Positions 16,736-28,090 are shown, counted from the first letter of the stretch. The stretch is 64,000 nucleotides of DNA from Pseudomonadota bacterium (GCA_018242205.1 JAFECJ010000003.1:62001-126000), one strand, 5' to 3'. A program made the numbers and translations. The notes: a model not told the origin generated them from the letters alone.

Positions 16736-18180
16736 TCCTCGGCGATCTCCTTACCGAGGCGATGCTCGGTCCGGGATTCGCGCACCTGGCCATCACCGGC
16801 GTTTCATCCGATAGCCGCAAGGTGCAGCCCGGGTATCTCTTCATTGCCATCGCCGGCAGCAAGGCCGACGGCGCGCAGTACGCTGCCAAGGCCGTCGAGG
16901 CCGGCGCCGTCGCCGTCGCCGCCGAACACAAGCCGGCCGGGCTGCCAGTGCATGTCGCCTTTGTCGAGGTCGCCAGTGCTCGGCGCGCCTTGGCGCTGGC
17001 CGCCGCGCGATTTTTCCCGCGCCAGCCGAAGACCATCGCCGCCGTTACCGGCACCAGCGGCAAGACCTCGGTCGCCGCCTTCACGCGCGAAATCTGGACC
17101 ACGCTGGGCTATGAGGCGGCCAGCATCGGCACGGTCGGCGTCGTGTCGCCACGGGGCGAGATCTACGGCTCGCTGACGACGCCCGATCCGGTCGATCTGC
17201 ATCGCTCGCTCGATCAACTGGCGGGCGAGGGCGTCACCCATCTGGCGCTGGAAGCCTCTTCGCACGGCCTCGATCAGCATCGGCTCGACGGCATCCGCAT
17301 TGCGGCCGGCGGCTACACCAATCTGTCGCGCGACCATCTCGATTATCACCCGACACTGGAAGCCTATCTCGCCGCCAAGCTGCGGCTGTTTTCCGATCTG
17401 CTCCCGTTGAACGGCACCGCGGTGATCAATGCCGACGATGCGCATGCGCCGCAGGTCATCGACGCGGCAACGAAGCGCGGCCTCAAGGTGATGACGATCG
17501 GCAAGGGCGGTGACGGTATCCGTATCGCCGATGTCGCCATTGACGGCTTCGCCCAGCGCGTCACCTTCGTTCACGCCGGCCAGGCCTATGACGTGAAGCT
17601 GCCGCTGGTCGGTGCTTTCCAGGTCGATAACGCCGCGGTCGCAGCCGGTCTGGTCATCGCCACCGGCGGCCGGCCGGCGCCGGTCTTCGCCGCGCTGGAA
17701 AAACTGAGCGGCGCCAAGGGCCGCCTCGAACTCGCCGGCAGCTATCGCGGCGCGCCGATCTTCATCGACTACGCGCACAAGCCGGACGCACTCGACAAGG
17801 CGCTCGAGGCGCTCAGGCCCTATGCCAGGGGCAAGCTCGTTGTCGTGTTCGGCGCCGGCGGCGACCGCGACGCCGGCAAGCGAGCGATCATGGGCGAGGT
17901 CGCGCATTCAAAAGCCGATCGGGTCATTGTCACCGACGACAATCCGCGTAGTGAACAGCCGGCCGCGATCCGCGCCGCGATCCTGGCCGCCGCGCCCGGC
18001 GCCACCGAGGTCGGCGACCGCGCTGATGCGATCCGTGCCGGCATTGCTGGCCTCAATAAAGGCGACGTGCTGCTGATCGCGGGCAAGGGCCACGAGATCG
18101 GCCAGATCGTCGGTGGCAAGACGCTGCACTTCTCCGATCACGAGGCGGTGGCAAACGTGTTGAAGGACTTGCCGGCATGA
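16732..18180 (+). CDS. murE: UDP-MurNAc-tripeptide synthetase MurE (meso-diaminopimelate-adding)
   Basis: This cytoplasmic ligase adds the third stem-peptide residue to UDP-MurNAc-L-Ala-D-Glu using ATP. It has the Mur ligase ATP loop TGTSGKTS, the central fold with YTNLSRDHLDYH, and the DNPR motif (TDDNPRSEQ), which in this family selects meso-diaminopimelate. The GTG start overlaps the ftsI stop by four bases (GTGA), indicating translational coupling. Length 482 residues is normal. Confidence 0.95.
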   Translation: MILGDLLTEAMLGPGFAHLAITGVSSDSRKVQPGYLFIAIAGSKADGAQYAAKAVEAGAVAVAAEHKPAGLPVHVAFVEVASARRALALAAARFFPRQPKTIAAVTGTSGKTSVAAFTREIWTTLGYEAASIGTVGVVSPRGEIYGSLTTPDPVDLHRSLDQLAGEGVTHLALEASSHGLDQHRLDGIRIAAGGYTNLSRDHLDYHPTLEAYLAAKLRLFSDLLPLNGTAVINADDAHAPQVIDAATKRGLKVMTIGKGGDGIRIADVAIDGFAQRVTFVHAGQAYDVKLPLVGAFQVDNAAVAAGLVIATGGRPAPVFAALEKLSGAKGRLELAGSYRGAPIFIDYAHKPDALDKALEALRPYARGKLVVVFGAGGDRDAGKRAIMGEVAHSKADRVIVTDDNPRSEQPAAIRAAILAAAPGATEVGDRADAIRAGIAGLNKGDVLLIAGKGHEIGQIVGGKTLHFSDHEAVANVLKDLPA

Positions 18181-19628
18181 CCCCGCTCTGGACCCTCGCC
18201 GATATGGCCCGCGCGATGCACGCTGAGATCAATGGCGCGCCGGCGGACGCCATCACCGGCATCTCCATCGACACCCGCACCATCGGCAAGGGCGAGGCCT
18301 TCTTCGCCATCAAGGGCGACGCGCGCGACGGTCACGATTTCGTCGAGGCAGCGCTGCAGGCTGGCGCCGGTGTTGCCGTCGTGGCGCGCGATCAGCGTGC
18401 GCGCTTCGCCGCCGATGCGCCGTTGCTGTCGGTCGAAGATGTGCTTGACGGCTTGCGCGATCTGGCGCGCGCCGCGCGCGCTCGCACCGAGGCGAAGATC
18501 GTCGCCGTCACTGGCTCGGTCGGTAAGACCGGCACCAAGGAGGCGCTGCGGCTGGCCCTCGGCGCCGACGGTCCGACCCATGCCTCGGCCGCGTCGTACA
18601 ACAATCACTGGGGCGTGCCGCTGTCGCTGGCGCGCTGCCCGGCCGATGTGAAGTACGCTATCTTCGAGATCGGCATGAACCATGCCGGCGAGATCACGCC
18701 GCTGGTGAAGATGGTGCGACCGCATGTCGCCATCGTCACCACAGTCGAGCCGGTGCACCTGGAATATTTCGGTTCTGTTGAGAAGATCGCCGACGCCAAA
18801 GCCGAAATATTTCTCGGTGTCGAGTCGGGCGGCGCCGCGGTGATCAATCGCGACAACCCGCAATATGAAAGACTGAGGGCAGCGGCCAAGGCGGCGGGCG
18901 TCGAGCGGATCGTCGCCTTCGGCGAAAACGAATCGTGTGAAGCGCGATTGATGCGCTTTGCTTTGCGCGCGGATACCTCCTGCGTCCATGCCGACATTCT
19001 CGGCAACGAGATGCACTACAAGCTCGGCGCGCCGGGGCGGCATCTGATCAACAATTCGCTGGCGGTGCTCGCCGCCGTGTCGCTGATGGGCGCCGATCTG
19101 GCGTTGGCGGCGCTGGCGCTCGGCAAGTTGCGGGCGCCGACCGGTCGCGGCGCGCGGATCATGTTACGACCGCCGGGCGGCAGCGCGCTGTTGATCGACG
19201 AAAGTTACAATGCCAATCCGGCGTCGATGGCGGCGGCCATCGCGCTGCTCGGCCAGGCCGAGGTCGGCAAACTTCCGAACGGTTCTTGCGGCCGTCGCAT
19301 CGCCGTGCTCGGCGACATGCTGGAACTGGGCGGCGAGGGCGCCGATCTGCACCGGGCGCTGGCCGCCAATCTCGAGACTGCAAGTATCGATCTTGTATAT
19401 TGTTCTGGACCGCTGATGCATTCGCTGTGGCAGGCTCTTCCCTCCGGGCGTCGGGGCGGCTATGCCGGAACTGCGGCGGAACTGGAGCCTGCCGTCCTCG
19501 GCGCCGTTCGTCCTGGCGACGCGGTGATGGTAAAGGGCTCGTTCGGGTCCAAAATGGCTCCTATCGTCAAAGCGTTAGAACGAGTCTATGCGGGCAGCCC
19601 GGCGCCCGAGGCGGATGCCGGAGCCTGA
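18177..19628 (+). CDS. murF: UDP-MurNAc-tripeptide-D-Ala-D-Ala ligase MurF
   Basis: This enzyme joins the D-Ala-D-Ala dipeptide to the UDP-MurNAc tripeptide, finishing the cytoplasmic precursor. It shows the N-terminal MurF domain ([17 protein letters not shown]), the ATP loop [10 protein letters not shown], the [10 protein letters not shown] block and the C-terminal [11 protein letters not shown] motif. The start overlaps the murE stop by ATGA. The 483-residue length is usual. Confidence 0.95.
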   Translation: MTPLWTLADMARAMHAEINGAPADAITGISIDTRTIGKGEAFFAIKGDARDGHDFVEAALQAGAGVAVVARDQRARFAADAPLLSVEDVLDGLRDLARAARARTEAKIVAVTGSVGKTGTKEALRLALGADGPTHASAASYNNHWGVPLSLARCPADVKYAIFEIGMNHAGEITPLVKMVRPHVAIVTTVEPVHLEYFGSVEKIADAKAEIFLGVESGGAAVINRDNPQYERLRAAAKAAGVERIVAFGENESCEARLMRFALRADTSCVHADILGNEMHYKLGAPGRHLINNSLAVLAAVSLMGADLALAALALGKLRAPTGRGARIMLRPPGGSALLIDESYNANPASMAAAIALLGQAEVGKLPNGSCGRRIAVLGDMLELGGEGADLHRALAANLETASIDLVYCSGPLMHSLWQALPSGRRGGYAGTAAELEPAVLGAVRPGDAVMVKGSFGSKMAPIVKALERVYAGSPAPEADAGA

Positions 19629-19657
19629 CAGAGCCCTACGGCGGCAAGGCGACCTCG

Positions 19658-20743
19658 ATGTTTTATTGGCTGACGGAACTTTCCGATAAAATCTCGTTCT
19701 TCAACGTCTTTCGTTACATCACTTTCCGGACCGGCGGCGCCGTTGTCACCGCGCTGGTCTTCGTCTTTCTATTCGGCAGCCCGATCATCGACCTGCTGCG
19801 GCTGAAGCAGGGCCGCGGCCAGCCGATCCGAACCGACGGGCCGCAATCGCATCTCGTCACCAAGAAAGGCACGCCGACGATGGGCGGCCTGATGATCCTG
19901 TCGGGGCTGCTGGTCGCCACGCTGCTGTGGGCCAACCCGGTCAACCCTTATGTCTGGATCGTGCTCGGCGTCACGCTGGCGTTCGGTCTGATCGGTTTCT
20001 ATGACGATTACTTGAAAGTGACGAAGCAGACCCATGCCGGCTTTTCCGGACGCACCCGGCTGATCGCCGAAGCCACGGTGGCGGTGATTGCCTGCACCGC
20101 GATCGCCTATATCGGCAAGGGGCCGATGGCGACGTCGCTGGCCTTTCCCTTCGTCAAGGAACTGGTGATCAATCTCGGCTGGATGTTCGTCATCTTCGGC
20201 GCCTTCGTCATCGTCGGCGCCGGCAACGCTGTGAACCTGACCGACGGCCTCGACGGTCTCGCCATCGTGCCGGTGATGATCGCGGCGGCGAGCTTCGGGC
20301 TGATCTCCTACGTCGTCGGCAACGCGCTGTTCTCGGAGTATCTGCAATTGCACTACGTCGCCGGCACCGGCGAGCTCGCCGTGGTGTGCGGCGCGGTGAT
20401 CGGCGCCTCGCTCGGCTTTCTCTGGTTCAACGCGCCGCCGGCCTCGATCTTCATGGGCGACACCGGTTCGCTGGCGCTCGGCGGAATGCTCGGCACCATC
20501 GCGGTCGCGATCAAGCACGAGATCGTACTCGCCATCGTCGGTGGCCTGTTCGTGCTCGAGGCGGTGTCGGTGATCGTGCAGGTGGTGTCGTTCAAGCTGA
20601 CGGGGAAGCGCGTCTTCAAGATGGCGCCGATCCACCATCACTACGAACAGATGGGCTGGACCGAACCGCAGATCGTCATCCGCTTCTGGATCATCGCGGT
20701 GGTGCTAGCGCTCGCCGGGCTGTCCTCGCTCAAGCTGCGCTAA
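19658..20743 (+). CDS. mraY: Phospho-N-acetylmuramoyl-pentapeptide-transferase MraY
   Basis: The integral membrane enzyme that transfers phospho-MurNAc-pentapeptide to undecaprenyl phosphate, making lipid I. Multiple transmembrane helices are seen together with the catalytic DDYLK (FYDDYLKV), [13 protein letters not shown] and the MAPIHHHYE motif near the C-terminus. The ATG at 19658 (after AAGG) gives the usual MFYWL start and 361 residues; the open frame upstream overlaps murF and is rejected. Confidence 0.95.
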   Translation: MFYWLTELSDKISFFNVFRYITFRTGGAVVTALVFVFLFGSPIIDLLRLKQGRGQPIRTDGPQSHLVTKKGTPTMGGLMILSGLLVATLLWANPVNPYVWIVLGVTLAFGLIGFYDDYLKVTKQTHAGFSGRTRLIAEATVAVIACTAIAYIGKGPMATSLAFPFVKELVINLGWMFVIFGAFVIVGAGNAVNLTDGLDGLAIVPVMIAAASFGLISYVVGNALFSEYLQLHYVAGTGELAVVCGAVIGASLGFLWFNAPPASIFMGDTGSLALGGMLGTIAVAIKHEIVLAIVGGLFVLEAVSVIVQVVSFKLTGKRVFKMAPIHHHYEQMGWTEPQIVIRFWIIAVVLALAGLSSLKLR

Positions 20744-22153
20744 ATGATCCCCGTCACCACCTTCGCCGATCAAAAAGTCGCCGTGTTCGGCCTCGGCGGC
20801 TCGGGGCTTCTGACCGCGCGCGCGCTGCAGGCAGGCGGCGCTCATGTCATCGCCTGGGATGACGCGCCACTGAAGATCGAGCAGGCCAATGCTGCCGGCA
20901 TCGAGACCGCGAACCTCGCCGACATCGATTGGTCGGATGTCGTCGCCCTCGTGCTGTCGCCGGGCGTGCCGCTGACGCATCCGACGCCGCACTGGACCGT
21001 GCAGCGCGCCAAGCGCGAAGGCGTCGAGGTGATTGGCGATATCGAACTGTTCTGCCGCGAGCGCGCGCTGCATGGACCGGATTGTCCGCTGGTCGCCATC
21101 ACCGGCACCAACGGTAAATCGACCACGACGGCGCTCACCGCGCATCTGATCAGACACGCGGGGTGTGACGCGCAGATGGGCGGCAATATCGGTGTGCCGG
21201 CGCTTGCGCTCGAACCCTTCGCGCCCGGACGGCATTACGTTCTCGAAGTCTCGTCCTATCAGATCGACCTCGCGCCCTCGCTGCGGCCGACCGTCGGCGT
21301 CTTCATCAACCTGACGCCGGATCATCTCGATCGTCACGGCACCATGGAGAACTACGCCGCGATCAAGACATTGGTCGTCGCGCAGATCGAGCCGGGCGGC
21401 ACCGCTGTCATAGGCGCCGATGATAAATGGGTGCGCGCGGCCGCCGACCGCCTCGAACGCGCCGGCCGCAACGTCGTCCGCGTGTCGGTCGAGCGGCAAT
21501 TGCGCGACGGCTATTTCGCCGACGGCACGCGCATCATGCACAGCGTCGGCGGCAAGGCCTATCCGGCGGCGCAGCTCACCGGCATCGGTAGCTTGCGCGG
21601 GTCACACAATGCGCAGAACGCCGCTTGCGCGGTGGCCGCCTGCGTCGCGCTCGGCATCGATCTGACCGCGATCCAGAAAGGCCTGGTCTCGTTCCCGGGG
21701 CTGGCGCACCGCATGCAGACGGTCGGCCACAAGAGGACCGCGACCGGCGACATTCTCTACGTCAACGACTCCAAGGCCACCAACGCCGACAGTACGTCGA
21801 AGGCGCTGGCGAGCTTCCACGACATCTTCTGGATTGCCGGCGGCAAGCCGAAAGCCGGCGGCATCGAGAGCCTGTCGGAATTCTGGCCGCGTATCCGCAA
21901 GGCCTACCTGATCGGCGAGGCGGCGCCGGACTTCGCCCGGACGCTGGACGGCAAGGTCGATTACGAGATCAGCAAAGTTCTGTCGGCGGCGATCGACGCT
22001 GCGACCCGCGACGCCGAGGCCGCCGGGCTGAAGGAGGCGGTGGTCCTGTTGTCCCCGGCCTGCGCCTCGTTCGACCAGTATCCGAATTTCGAGGTGCGCG
22101 GTAAGGCCTTCGCCGACCTGGCACTCGCTGCTCCAGGTGTGAAGCCAATCTAG
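20744..22153 (+). CDS. murD: UDP-N-acetylmuramoyl-L-alanine--D-glutamate ligase MurD
   Basis: This ligase adds D-glutamate to UDP-MurNAc-L-Ala. The N-terminal Rossmann-like domain ([17 protein letters not shown]) binds UDP, the ATP loop is TGTNGKSTT, followed by [20 protein letters not shown] [13 protein letters not shown] and the C-terminal [11 protein letters not shown] motif. The ATG starts directly after the mraY stop. At 469 residues it is of normal size. Confidence 0.95.
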   Translation: MIPVTTFADQKVAVFGLGGSGLLTARALQAGGAHVIAWDDAPLKIEQANAAGIETANLADIDWSDVVALVLSPGVPLTHPTPHWTVQRAKREGVEVIGDIELFCRERALHGPDCPLVAITGTNGKSTTTALTAHLIRHAGCDAQMGGNIGVPALALEPFAPGRHYVLEVSSYQIDLAPSLRPTVGVFINLTPDHLDRHGTMENYAAIKTLVVAQIEPGGTAVIGADDKWVRAAADRLERAGRNVVRVSVERQLRDGYFADGTRIMHSVGGKAYPAAQLTGIGSLRGSHNAQNAACAVAACVALGIDLTAIQKGLVSFPGLAHRMQTVGHKRTATGDILYVNDSKATNADSTSKALASFHDIFWIAGGKPKAGGIESLSEFWPRIRKAYLIGEAAPDFARTLDGKVDYEISKVLSAAIDAATRDAEAAGLKEAVVLLSPACASFDQYPNFEVRGKAFADLALAAPGVKPI

Positions 22154-22253
22154 CGCCGGGCGCCCGCTTTCGCGGGCCATGACAGACTTTCTTAACCCTT
22201 CGCTAACCGTCCCGCGTCAGCTTGAGCCCTTACGGGGCCCCGGGACGTTCCTC

Positions 22254-23408
22254 ATGATTTCGCGCGCACAACGCACCCCCATCGGCGAATGGTGGTGGAC
22301 CGTCGACCGCCTGACCATCGCCGCTGTTGGCGCCCTGATGCTGGCCGGCATCGTGCTTTCTCTCGCCGCTTCGCCGCCGGTCGCCGGCCGCATCGGCCTA
22401 GACCCGTTCTACTTCGTCAATCGTCACATTTTCTTCCTGTTTCCGACCATCGCCATCATGCTCGGCGTGTCGTTCCTGACGCCGCACCAGATCCGCCGGC
22501 TGTCGCTGATCGTCTTCTTCATCAGCCTGATCATGGTCGCGGTGACGCCCATCTTCGGGATGGAGATCAAGGGCGCCAAGCGCTGGCTGGTACTGTTCGG
22601 CGTCAACATCCAGCCGTCCGAGTTCCTCAAGCCGGCTTTCGTCATCCTGATCGCCTGGCTGTTCGGTGAATCGGCCAAGCGCCCGGAAATGCCGGCCAAC
22701 ACCTTCGCGCTGATCCTGCTGCTGACGGTGGTCGCGCTGCTGGTGATCCAGCCCGACTTCGGCCAGACCATGCTGATCGTCTTGGTGTGGAGCGCGCTGT
22801 TCTTCATGGCCGGCATGCGCGTCATCTGGATGTTTGGCATCGCCGGCGCCGCCGGCTTCGGCCTCCTGGTCGCTTATTACACCGTGCCGCATGTGGCGAA
22901 CCGCATTCAGCGCTTCCTCAACCCGCAGTCGGGCGACACCTTCAACATCGACGTCGCCACCGAAAGCTTCATGCGCGGTGGCTGGTTCGGGCGCGGCCCG
23001 GGCGAGGGCACGGTCAAGCGCATGCTGCCGGAAGCGCATACCGACTTCGTGTTCTCGGTGGCGGCGGAAGAATTCGGTGTCGTGCTCTGCCTGGCGCTGG
23101 TCGCGATCTATACTTTCATCGTCGTGCGGGCGATGCTGCGCGCCATGCGTAATGACGATCCGTTCTGCCGCTTCGCCGCCGCCGGGCTGACCATGCTGTT
23201 CGCCACCCAGTCGGCGATCAACATGGCGGTGAACCTGCATCTCATTCCCGCCAAGGGTATGACCTTGCCGTTCATCTCCTATGGCGGCTCGTCGATGCTG
23301 TCGCTGGCTTACGGGATGGGCATGCTGCTGGCGCTGACGCGCGAACAACCGCGCGGCGCCATGCTCGCCGCGCCGGACGACATGTTGCCGGCCGGGAGCA
23401 AGGGCTGA
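22254..23408 (+). CDS. ftsW: Septal peptidoglycan glycosyltransferase FtsW
   Basis: A SEDS-family polytopic membrane protein that polymerises lipid II at the septum with FtsI. Ten or so hydrophobic helices are seen, with the family blocks GAKRWL, QPSEFLKPAF, QPDFGQTML and the C-terminal PFISYGGSSML. The ATG at 22254 (MISRAQRTPIGEWWWTVDRL) was chosen because FtsW proteins of this group begin this way; an in-frame ATG at 22179 would add 25 residues. Its stop shares a base with the murG start (TGATG). Confidence 0.93.
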   Translation: MISRAQRTPIGEWWWTVDRLTIAAVGALMLAGIVLSLAASPPVAGRIGLDPFYFVNRHIFFLFPTIAIMLGVSFLTPHQIRRLSLIVFFISLIMVAVTPIFGMEIKGAKRWLVLFGVNIQPSEFLKPAFVILIAWLFGESAKRPEMPANTFALILLLTVVALLVIQPDFGQTMLIVLVWSALFFMAGMRVIWMFGIAGAAGFGLLVAYYTVPHVANRIQRFLNPQSGDTFNIDVATESFMRGGWFGRGPGEGTVKRMLPEAHTDFVFSVAAEEFGVVLCLALVAIYTFIVVRAMLRAMRNDDPFCRFAAAGLTMLFATQSAINMAVNLHLIPAKGMTLPFISYGGSSMLSLAYGMGMLLALTREQPRGAMLAAPDDMLPAGSKG

Positions 23409-24508
23409 TGCCGCAAGCGGTTGCGCCGCTGGTGCTGCTGGCCGCCGGTGGCACCGGCGGCCATCTTTTTCCAGCGGAATCGCTGGCGGTGGTGCTGAAG
23501 AAGCGCGGCGTCACCGTCGATCTCGCCACCGACGTGCGTGCCGCGCATTTCGAGTTTCCGGCGCGCCAGGTGCATCTCATTCCGAGCGCCACAGTCCGCG
23601 GCCGCGATCTTCTAGCTCTGGCGCGTACCGCCTTGATGCTGACGCGCGGCACGCTGAAAGCATGGTCCACCATTGGCCGCATCAAGCCCCAAGTCGTCGT
23701 TGGCTTCGGTGGTTATCCGACCGTACCGCCGCTCATCGCCGCGTCGTGGCGGGGCGTACCGACGGTGCTGCACGAACAGAACGGCGTGATGGGCCGCGCC
23801 AACAGGCTGCTGGCCGCGCGCGTCACCGCGATCGCCACCGGCTTCCGCGTGCTCGACAAGGTCGACGACAGGGTGCGCGCCAAGCTGACCTTCACCGGCA
23901 ATCCGGTGCGGCCGCTGGTGATCGAAGCGTCGAAAGTGCCTTACCACGCCCTCAATGCCGACGGTACTTTCCGGCTGCTGGTGTTCGGCGGCAGTCAGGG
24001 CGCTCGGGTGATGTCGGACGTGGTGCCTGAGGCCATTGGAAAACTCGATGCACACTTGCGGGCGCGGCTGCACGTCGTGCAGCAGGCGCGGCCCGAGGAT
24101 GTCGACGCCGTCGCGGCGCGCTATGAAAAGCTCGGCGTCGCCCACACTTGCGCGTCATTCTTCTCCGATCTGCCGGTACGCATGGCGGCGGCGCACCTCG
24201 TCATCTCGCGTTCGGGCGCTTCGACCGTCGCCGAACTTTCGGCGGTTGGCCGGCCGGGCATTCTGGTGCCGCTGCCGCACGCGCTCGATCAGGACCAGTT
24301 GGCGAACGCCGGTGTGCTGCAGGACGCGGGCGGGGCGGTTCGCATCGTACAGGCCGACTTCACGGCGGAGCGGCTGGCCCAGGAAATCGCGGCACTCGCG
24401 GCGGAACCGGCGCGACTTGCCGCCATGGCGCAGGCGGCGAAAGCCGCCGGTACCGTCGATGCCGCCGAACGGCTGGCCGATCTGGTGATGAAAATCGCCG
24501 GGATTTGA
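23408..24508 (+). CDS. murG: UDP-N-acetylglucosamine--undecaprenyl-pyrophosphoryl-MurNAc-pentapeptide transferase MurG
   Basis: A GT-B glycosyltransferase on the inner face of the membrane that adds GlcNAc to lipid I, giving lipid II. Seen are the N-terminal glycine loop [36 protein letters not shown], the GGSQGA loop and the UDP-GlcNAc-binding region [11 protein letters not shown] with LPHALDQDQ. The length of 366 residues is usual. Translation is coupled to ftsW. Confidence 0.95.
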   Translation: MPQAVAPLVLLAAGGTGGHLFPAESLAVVLKKRGVTVDLATDVRAAHFEFPARQVHLIPSATVRGRDLLALARTALMLTRGTLKAWSTIGRIKPQVVVGFGGYPTVPPLIAASWRGVPTVLHEQNGVMGRANRLLAARVTAIATGFRVLDKVDDRVRAKLTFTGNPVRPLVIEASKVPYHALNADGTFRLLVFGGSQGARVMSDVVPEAIGKLDAHLRARLHVVQQARPEDVDAVAARYEKLGVAHTCASFFSDLPVRMAAAHLVISRSGASTVAELSAVGRPGILVPLPHALDQDQLANAGVLQDAGGAVRIVQADFTAERLAQEIAALAAEPARLAAMAQAAKAAGTVDAAERLADLVMKIAGI

Positions 24509-24569
24509 CATTTCCCGCCGCGCCCGGGAAAAGCCCTTCGTTACGGATCAAACAGCTGAGGTTGTTCTT

Positions 24570-25973
24570 ATGAAACTGCCGCGCGAACTCGGACCGGTGC
24601 ATTTCGTCGGCATCGGCGGCATTGGCATGAGCGGCATCGCCGAAGTTCTGGTCAATCTCGGCTATACCGTGCGCGGTTCCGACGTCTCGGAGAACGCCAA
24701 CGTCAAGCGCCTGCGCGACAAGGGCGTAGTCGTCGAGATCGGCCACAAGGCGGAGAACCTGGACAACGCCGACGTCGTCGTCGTGTCGTCCGCGATCAAG
24801 CCGGACAATCCGGAACTCGTGGCCGCGCGTGCCCAGCGCCTGCCGGTGGTGCGGCGCGCCGAGATGCTCGCCGAGTTGATGCGGCTGAAATCCTGCGTTG
24901 CCATCGCCGGCACCCACGGCAAGACGACGACGACCTCGATGGTGGCGACCTTGCTTGACTCCGGCGGCTTCGATCCGACCGTGATCAATGGCGGTATCAT
25001 CAACGCCTACGGCACCAATGCACGGCTCGGCGGCGGCGACTGGATGGTGGTCGAGGCCGACGAGTCCGACGGCACCTTTCTCAAGTTGCCGGCCGACGTC
25101 GCCATCGTCACCAATGTCGACGCGGAACATCTCGACCACTTCAAGACCTTCGCAGCGGTGCAAGAAGCCTTCATTCACTTCGTCGAGAACGTGCCGTTCT
25201 ACGGTTTTGCCGTGATGTGCACCGATCATCCGATCGTGCAGCGCCTGGTCGGCCGCATCGCCGACCGCCGCATCATCACTTATGGCGAGAACGCGCAGGC
25301 CGACGTGCGCCTCGTCGATCTGGTCAACAAGGACGGCAAGCAGCATTTCAACGTCGTCTTCCGCGACCGCAACGGCGCCGAGGTGCATCGCATTGCCGGC
25401 CTCGAATTGCCGATGCCGGGCCGCCACAACGCCCTCAACGCCACGTCCGCGATTGCCGTGGCGCACGAGCTCGGTATCGCCGACGACAAGATCCGCGCGG
25501 CTCTCGGAAAGTTCGGCGGCGTCAAGCGGCGCTTCACCAAGGTCGGCGAATGGAACGGCGCCACCATCATCGACGACTACGGCCATCACCCGGTCGAAAT
25601 CGCCGCGGTGTTGAAGGCCGCGCGCGAGTCGACCCAGAACAAGGTGATCGCCGTGGTGCAGCCGCATCGCTACACCCGGCTCAAGAGCCTGTTCGAGCCG
25701 TTCTCGACCTGCTTCAACGACGCCGATGTCGTTGTCGTTGCCAATGTCTATGCTGCCGGCGAAGCGCCGATCGAGGGCGCCGACCGCGATCATCTGGTGC
25801 AAGCCTTGCGCGCGCGGGGCCATCGTCAGGTGATACCGCTCGACGGCCCGGAGCAGCTTGCCGGCATCATCAAGGGCCTGGCGAAGCCGGGCGACTATGT
25901 CGTCTGCCTCGGCGCCGGCTCGATCTCGCAATGGGCCTATGCGTTGCCCGGCGAATTGAAGGCGCTGGGTTGA
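24570..25973 (+). CDS. murC: UDP-N-acetylmuramate--L-alanine ligase MurC
   Basis: This enzyme adds L-alanine to UDP-MurNAc, the first stem-peptide step. It has the N-terminal [17 protein letters not shown] loop, the ATP loop [10 protein letters not shown], the EADESDGTF motif, [10 protein letters not shown] and the C-terminal [10 protein letters not shown] and QPHRYTR blocks. The protein is 467 residues long. It follows murG after 61 bases and is separated from murB by a small gene on the other strand. Confidence 0.95.
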   Translation: MKLPRELGPVHFVGIGGIGMSGIAEVLVNLGYTVRGSDVSENANVKRLRDKGVVVEIGHKAENLDNADVVVVSSAIKPDNPELVAARAQRLPVVRRAEMLAELMRLKSCVAIAGTHGKTTTTSMVATLLDSGGFDPTVINGGIINAYGTNARLGGGDWMVVEADESDGTFLKLPADVAIVTNVDAEHLDHFKTFAAVQEAFIHFVENVPFYGFAVMCTDHPIVQRLVGRIADRRIITYGENAQADVRLVDLVNKDGKQHFNVVFRDRNGAEVHRIAGLELPMPGRHNALNATSAIAVAHELGIADDKIRAALGKFGGVKRRFTKVGEWNGATIIDDYGHHPVEIAAVLKAARESTQNKVIAVVQPHRYTRLKSLFEPFSTCFNDADVVVVANVYAAGEAPIEGADRDHLVQALRARGHRQVIPLDGPEQLAGIIKGLAKPGDYVVCLGAGSISQWAYALPGELKALG

Positions 25974-25992
25974 CGCGTCGCCGCTCGGCGCG

Positions 25993-26250
25993 TCACAGGC
26001 ATTGGCGCGTGTACATCGTGACGGCGGATTCATACAGCCGATAGGCCGCCCGCAACTGCGCGAATTCCTTGGCGCAGGTTTTGCGGCCGAGGCTGTCGGC
26101 GACGCAGGCGGTGAATGCGTCGTTGGCGGTATGCAATTGCGCCAGGATGTCGTTGTAGTCCCGCACGGCATCGCCACATTCATCGGCCAGGGCGGTGGCC
26201 GGTATGGCGAGCGCCGCGGCGACGACAGCGACACGGATCGTGTGTTTCAC
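25993..26250 (-). CDS. Small secreted protein with four cysteines
   Basis: An 85-residue protein with a clear signal peptide (MKHTIRVAVVAAALAIPATALA, cleavage before DECGD). The mature part of about 63 residues is helical and has four Cys (ECGD, TACVAD, KTCAKE, RQCL) that could form two disulphides in the periplasm. No known family was recognised. It lies antisense-oriented in the gap between murC and murB, with its stop 19 bases from that of murC, so it is a separate transcript inside the dcw cluster. The signal peptide and even cysteine spacing make a real gene likely. Confidence 0.75.
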   Translation of the reverse strand: MKHTIRVAVVAAALAIPATALADECGDAVRDYNDILAQLHTANDAFTACVADSLGRKTCAKEFAQLRAAYRLYESAVTMYTRQCL

Positions 26251-26377
26251 GTGCTTCCTCCCTTGCCGCTTCGTGCCGTCGGCGTGCCGTCCGGCGCCAC
26301 GAATTGGACCGCCCCTGGCGCTATGCTACAGGAACTCCGGCGGTCGAGGCCACCCGATCGATTGCGCGTGATGTGAG

Positions 26378-27295
26378 ATGATTTTTTCCGACCTCGTTCC
26401 CGATCTGAAAGCGAAACTCCCGGCGCTGCGCGGCCGTCTGTCGGCCAACCAGACGCTCGGACCCTTCACCTGGTTCCGCGTCGGCGGCCCGGCCCAGGTG
26501 CTGTTCGCGCCCGAGGACGAGGACGACCTGGCCTATTTTCTCAAGCATCTGCCGGCCGACATCGCGGTCACCGTGATCGGTGTCGGTTCCAACCTGATCG
26601 TGCGCGACGGTGGCGTCGAAGGTGTGGTGATCCGGCTCGGCCGCGGCTTCAACGGCATCGAATGCAGCGGCGACACCGTCACGGCCGGCAGCGCCGCACT
26701 CGACAAGCGCGTTGCCGAAGCGGCGGCGGCCGCCGGGATCGGTGGGCTCGAATTCTATTTCGGCATTCCCGGCACCATCGGCGGAGCGGTGCGCATGAAC
26801 GCCGGCGCCAATGGCGGCGAGACCAAGGACGTCCTGGTGTCGGCGCGCGGCGTGACGCGCCAGGGCGAGATCGTCGCGTTCGACAATGCCGCGCTGCAGT
26901 TCAGATATCGCGGCAACGGCGTCGACCCGTCGATCATTTTCACGTCGGCGACGTTTCGCGGCCAGTTGAAAGATGCCGACGCGATCCGCGCACGCATGGC
27001 CGAGGTGCAGCAGCATCGCGAGACGGCGCAGCCGATCCGCGAGAAGACCGGCGGTTCGACCTTCAAGAACCCGCCCGGCGCCAGCGCCTGGAAAGTCATC
27101 GACGCCGCGGGACTACGCGGCTTCGCGGTTGGCGATGCCCAGGTCTCCGAGATGCACTGCAACTTCCTGATCAACCGCGGCAACGCCACCGCCGCCGACA
27201 TCGAAACGCTCGGCGAGACCATTCGCGAGCGCGTCAAGGCGCAGTCCGGCATCGTGCTGGAATGGGAGATCAAGCGGATCGGCGTATCGAACTGA
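26378..27295 (+). CDS. murB: UDP-N-acetylenolpyruvoylglucosamine reductase MurB
   Basis: This FAD- and NADPH-dependent reductase forms UDP-MurNAc. Present are [13 protein letters not shown], the FAD-binding [34 protein letters not shown], the serine in GGSTFKNP that donates a proton, and a C-terminal Glu in [10 protein letters not shown]. The pattern is the shorter type II MurB (305 residues). A 127-base gap separates it from the minus-strand secreted-protein gene, so it probably has its own promoter. Confidence 0.95.
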   Translation: MIFSDLVPDLKAKLPALRGRLSANQTLGPFTWFRVGGPAQVLFAPEDEDDLAYFLKHLPADIAVTVIGVGSNLIVRDGGVEGVVIRLGRGFNGIECSGDTVTAGSAALDKRVAEAAAAAGIGGLEFYFGIPGTIGGAVRMNAGANGGETKDVLVSARGVTRQGEIVAFDNAALQFRYRGNGVDPSIIFTSATFRGQLKDADAIRARMAEVQQHRETAQPIREKTGGSTFKNPPGASAWKVIDAAGLRGFAVGDAQVSEMHCNFLINRGNATAADIETLGETIRERVKAQSGIVLEWEIKRIGVSN

Positions 27296-27301
27296 CGGCA
27301 T

Positions 27302-28090
27302 TCAGCCGCCGTTATTCGGGCCTTGCAACTTGAGCAGTTCGGTCAGCGGTTCCGGGCCGAGCCGCACCGCGCCGGCGAATGGATGTTCCTGCAAGGCGAT
27401 CAGGCCGAGCGCGATCACCGCGGCGACCGAGAAGACGGCGAGCGCGGCGACCTGCGCGTTGCGCTTCTGCAGATGCACGACGCCGATGGCGATCTGTGTC
27501 ATGATGCCAAGGATCAGCACGATCGACCATTTTAGTTCGCTGGTCGAATCGGAGGCCAGCGACAAACGCTCCGAGCGCGCATTCGATACGCGCACCGCGG
27601 CGTTTATCAGTGCGGAGCCGACCGGATTACCGGCGTCGCGCGCGATGGCCGGTTCGCTCAATTCGCGCAGCAGTGCGTCGAACGCCTTGTCCACCGACGG
27701 CGCGCTGTCGCCGTTCGCCATGGCCGGCCATTCGTCGCGCGCCACGGCCTTGATATAGGCGGCCCAGTCGGTGCGGATCGTGGCCATGTCGGTTTTTGAG
27801 GCGACGCTCAGCGTGAAGATATTGCGCAGTTCGGCCGCCTCGGTCTGTACGGCGCGGGCGGCCTGGCGGTTGCGGTCGGCGATGTCGCTGGCGAGGAAGC
27901 CGGCCATCAGCGCGAACAGGATGGCGACGGCGCCGAAGAACGGCGCCACCACGCCGTCGAAGCGCCTGATCGTTGTGCCGAATGGCCGGCCAAAGGCGAC
28001 CCAGAAGACCAGCGTCGCCGTCATGCCGAAAAGTGCGGTCAGCACCGCGAACACGCCGAAGGCGGGCAGGTCGATCCACGCTTCGATCAC
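27302..28090 (-). CDS. DUF4239 (bestrophin-like) membrane protein
   Basis: A 262-residue protein with two N-terminal transmembrane helices (FGVFAVLTALFGMTATLVFW, FFGAVAILFALMAGFLASDI), a soluble helical middle (about 70-185) and two C-terminal helices. Such an arrangement is that of the DUF4239 family, sometimes labelled bestrophin-like; channel activity has not been shown for this protein. It lies antisense between murB and ddl, with its stop six bases after the murB stop. Confidence 0.8.
   Translation of the reverse strand: MIEAWIDLPAFGVFAVLTALFGMTATLVFWVAFGRPFGTTIRRFDGVVAPFFGAVAILFALMAGFLASDIADRNRQAARAVQTEAAELRNIFTLSVASKTDMATIRTDWAAYIKAVARDEWPAMANGDSAPSVDKAFDALLRELSEPAIARDAGNPVGSALINAAVRVSNARSERLSLASDSTSELKWSIVLILGIMTQIAIGVVHLQKRNAQVAALAVFSVAAVIALGLIALQEHPFAGAVRLGPEPLTELLKLQGPNNGG

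Noticed and set aside
24360..26234. 624-codon minus-strand frame opposite murC
   Set aside because: It is a shadow of murC and overlaps the better supported 85-residue secreted protein in another frame.
25993..28090. Transposon or island splitting the dcw cluster
   Set aside because: Composition is the same as the flanks and there are no terminal repeats or transposase; the two minus genes appear native.
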